Below the pieces are notes generated by a model. That model was not told the origin of the DNA. It saw only the letters and a program-made list of their open reading frames with translations, and made no database searches. Positions 62,590 to 64,000 of a stretch of 64,000 bases of DNA are shown in pieces (the stretch's first letter is position 1; each line of letters begins with the position of its first letter). The position numbers were made by a program, and so were the translations under genes. This stretch comes from Pseudomonas serboccidentalis. Its GTDB lineage: Bacteria > Pseudomonadota > Gammaproteobacteria > Pseudomonadales > Pseudomonadaceae. The stretch covers positions 3,916,553 to 3,980,552 of the forward strand of contig NZ_CP101655.1 in NCBI RefSeq assembly GCF_028830055.1, read 5' to 3'.

Positions 62590-63672
62590 TTAATAAGTGG
62601 GAGCGCAATACACGTCATAGGTCTGGCGAATCATCAGTGCAGCGCTGAAACGTTCGCGCACGATGTTCCGGCCTTCGCTGCCGAGGTCGAGCAACCGCGG
62701 CTTCTGGATTCGCGCCAGCACATCGGCCAGCGCCTGGTGGTCACCGGTGGGGAAGACATAGCCGGACACTTCATGGGTGACCAGTTCGGGCAGCGACGTG
62801 CAATTGCTGGCGATCACCGGCAACCCCATGGCCATGCCTTCCAGCGGCACCATGGCGAAACCTTCCCAGCGACTGGGGACGATCAGCGCGTCGGCCTGTT
62901 GATACAGCGCGTGCACTTCGGCAGGCGTGACCCACGGCAGGTACTCGACCGCGTCCATCTCCGGGCATTCAACCGTGTCCTCGTTGACCGCACTGCCGAC
63001 CACCGTCAGTTTCAGATCGCTGCGCTGCACCTTGGCGAAGGCCTTGAGCAGCACGTCGAAGCCTTTCTGGTAGTCGAGGCGACCGACGAACAGCAAATGA
63101 ATCGGCTCGGGACTATCAACCTTCGGCGCTTCGTCACGCTGATGGATGCCGTTGTAGATCAGCTTCATGCGCTTGCGCTGGATGCCGAAGCGCGCCGCCT
63201 TGTCCATCTCGTAACGGCTGACGCAGATGATCACGTCAGTGACCCGCTGCAGGACCCGTTCGATCCACGCGTAGAGCTTCTGCTTGATCGGCGAGCTTTC
63301 CATCAGGAACGAAAACGCGTGCGGGCAGTAGACGATTTTTGGTCGACGCCATGGTTTGAGCAGCACACACACGCAACGGCCGATCACCCCGGAAAAGGTG
63401 CTGTGCAAATGCACCACATCGGGTTTTTCCTTGAGCATCACCCGGGTCAGTTGCCAGGCGAAACGCAGCAGTGAGCGCACATCGCGGCCGCTGCGTTCGA
63501 ACGTGCGAATCTGTCGTTCATCGATGCCGTGCAGCTCTTTTTGCTGATCGAGCGGCACCAGATAGACCAGCTCGTAATTCGAATCCTGACCTTCGGGGGA
63601 AGCCGAGATGGTGCGGATAACGGTGGCGACCCCACCTTTTATCGTTTCAGCCACGTGCAGTATTTTTTTCAC
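62590..63672 (-). CDS. Glycosyltransferase family 4
   Basis: 360 aa. GT-B fold: N-terminal HVAETIKGGVATVIRTI, acceptor domain, LLFVGRLDYQKGFDVLLKAF and the donor-binding E-x7-E as EGFAMVPLE in SRWEGFAMVPLEGMAMGLPVIAS. Adds a sugar from a nucleotide donor to the lipid-linked repeat unit on the cytoplasmic side. Only one glycosyltransferase is visible here; others may lie beyond the window. Confidence 0.9.
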   Translation of the reverse strand: MKKILHVAETIKGGVATVIRTISASPEGQDSNYELVYLVPLDQQKELHGIDERQIRTFERSGRDVRSLLRFAWQLTRVMLKEKPDVVHLHSTFSGVIGRCVCVLLKPWRRPKIVYCPHAFSFLMESSPIKQKLYAWIERVLQRVTDVIICVSRYEMDKAARFGIQRKRMKLIYNGIHQRDEAPKVDSPEPIHLLFVGRLDYQKGFDVLLKAFAKVQRSDLKLTVVGSAVNEDTVECPEMDAVEYLPWVTPAEVHALYQQADALIVPSRWEGFAMVPLEGMAMGLPVIASNCTSLPELVTHEVSGYVFPTGDHQALADVLARIQKPRLLDLGSEGRNIVRERFSAALMIRQTYDVYCAPTY

Positions 63673-63713
63673 AACCCACCCACTTCCTTGCCTGTAAGGA
63701 CAATCGCTGACAC

Positions 63714-64000
63714 TCAGGATTTGTCGGACGCGTATTCGTAGTTGTAATAACCGTAGCTACCGTTGCCGTAGGAGCTGGCTGTGCGCTTCTCGACGCCGTT
63801 GAACACCGCGCCCTTGAGCTCGATGCCGTTCTGGGCGAAGCGGCGAATGGTTATTTCAATCTCTTTGGCCGGGTTCACCGCAAACCGGGTGACGATCAGG
63901 CTGATGCCGGCTTCGCGCCCGACAATCGCGGCGTCGGTCACCGCCAGCAGCGGCGGCGTGTCGATGATCACCACGTCGTAGCGCTCACTCAGTTCGGCCA
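63714..64000 (-). CDS. Wzc-type tyrosine autokinase, C-terminal fragment
   Basis: The frame is open to the window edge, so only the last 95 or so residues are seen. VVIIDTPPLLAVTDA is the Walker B-like motif of BY-kinases. The C-terminal tail SSYGNGSYGYYNYEYASDKS holds six Tyr, the autophosphorylation cluster. Controls chain length and export together with the Wza channel. An ATG-like GTG at 63974 is internal, not the start. Confidence 0.9.
   Translation of the reverse strand, partial: AELSERYDVVIIDTPPLLAVTDAAIVGREAGISLIVTRFAVNPAKEIEITIRRFAQNGIELKGAVFNGVEKRTASSYGNGSYGYYNYEYASDKS

Overview
The window is from a fluorescent Pseudomonas, most likely the P. fluorescens group. The evidence is the GC-rich coding style, the many 'GTAGGAGCTGCCG...' and 'GGAGTGAGCCTGCTCGCGA' REP/REPIN palindromes between genes, the gene set (uvrB beside an aromatic aminotransferase, gltX beside Glu/Ala tRNAs, copABCD, DUF6124, DUF2388), and GalU, CopA and cyclohexadienyl-dehydratase-like proteins of Pseudomonas type.

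Layout. 0-9.7 kb: the end of an EAL phosphodiesterase, an HscC chaperone with its J-domain partner and a DUF1266 protein, a small heat-shock protein with a heat-shock promoter and a probable ROSE-type thermometer, dusC, a thioesterase, a hydrolase and a TetR regulator. 9.8-19.6 kb: a duplicated Glu-Ala tRNA unit, gltX, an EmrAB-type efflux pair, uvrB, an aminotransferase, two small hypotheticals and tRNA-Asn. 19.8-29.3 kb: an NCS2 purine permease, a BrnT/BrnA toxin-antitoxin pair, an arylamine N-acetyltransferase, exonuclease III, a diguanylate cyclase, an RNase T2, and a LysR regulator divergent from an azoreductase. 29.3-35.3 kb: copABCD, a PheC-like periplasmic protein, a YeeE/YedE pair and a small lipoprotein.

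35.4-42.1 kb is an accessory, increasingly AT-rich island. It has a PAAR spike protein, a glycine-zipper putative effector and an overlapping DUF7079 gene (probably a type VI secretion effector-immunity module) with an orphan DUF7079 paralogue to its left. A lipoprotein and a polytopic membrane protein follow. Last is a tightly coupled, very AT-rich pair: a two-TM protein with a GAF-like cytoplasmic domain and a Panacea/SocA-like protein. AT-rich palindromes lie between these genes and the island ends directly at dusA, a known integration hotspot. The last pair is my best candidate for an undescribed system. A DUF6124 gene at the left of the island carries a long structured mRNA leader that can hide its own ribosome site.

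43.5-64 kb is an exopolysaccharide locus. It holds uppP, two winged-helix regulators (one with a degenerate receiver domain), a WcaJ-type initiating transferase, a GfcABCDE/YjbEFGH-like export set, galE, galU, an orphan phosphomannomutase C-terminal domain, an SGNH hydrolase, an acyltransferase, Wzy-like and Wzx-like proteins, a pyruvyl transferase, a GT4 glycosyltransferase and the C-terminus of a Wzc-type tyrosine kinase cut by the window end. The set is consistent with a Wzx/Wzy-made polymer that is probably pyruvylated and acylated, hence acidic. A perfect CRP/Vfr-type palindrome and a recurring GTGGCAAT-type motif upstream of its regulators and of galE/galU suggest shared control.
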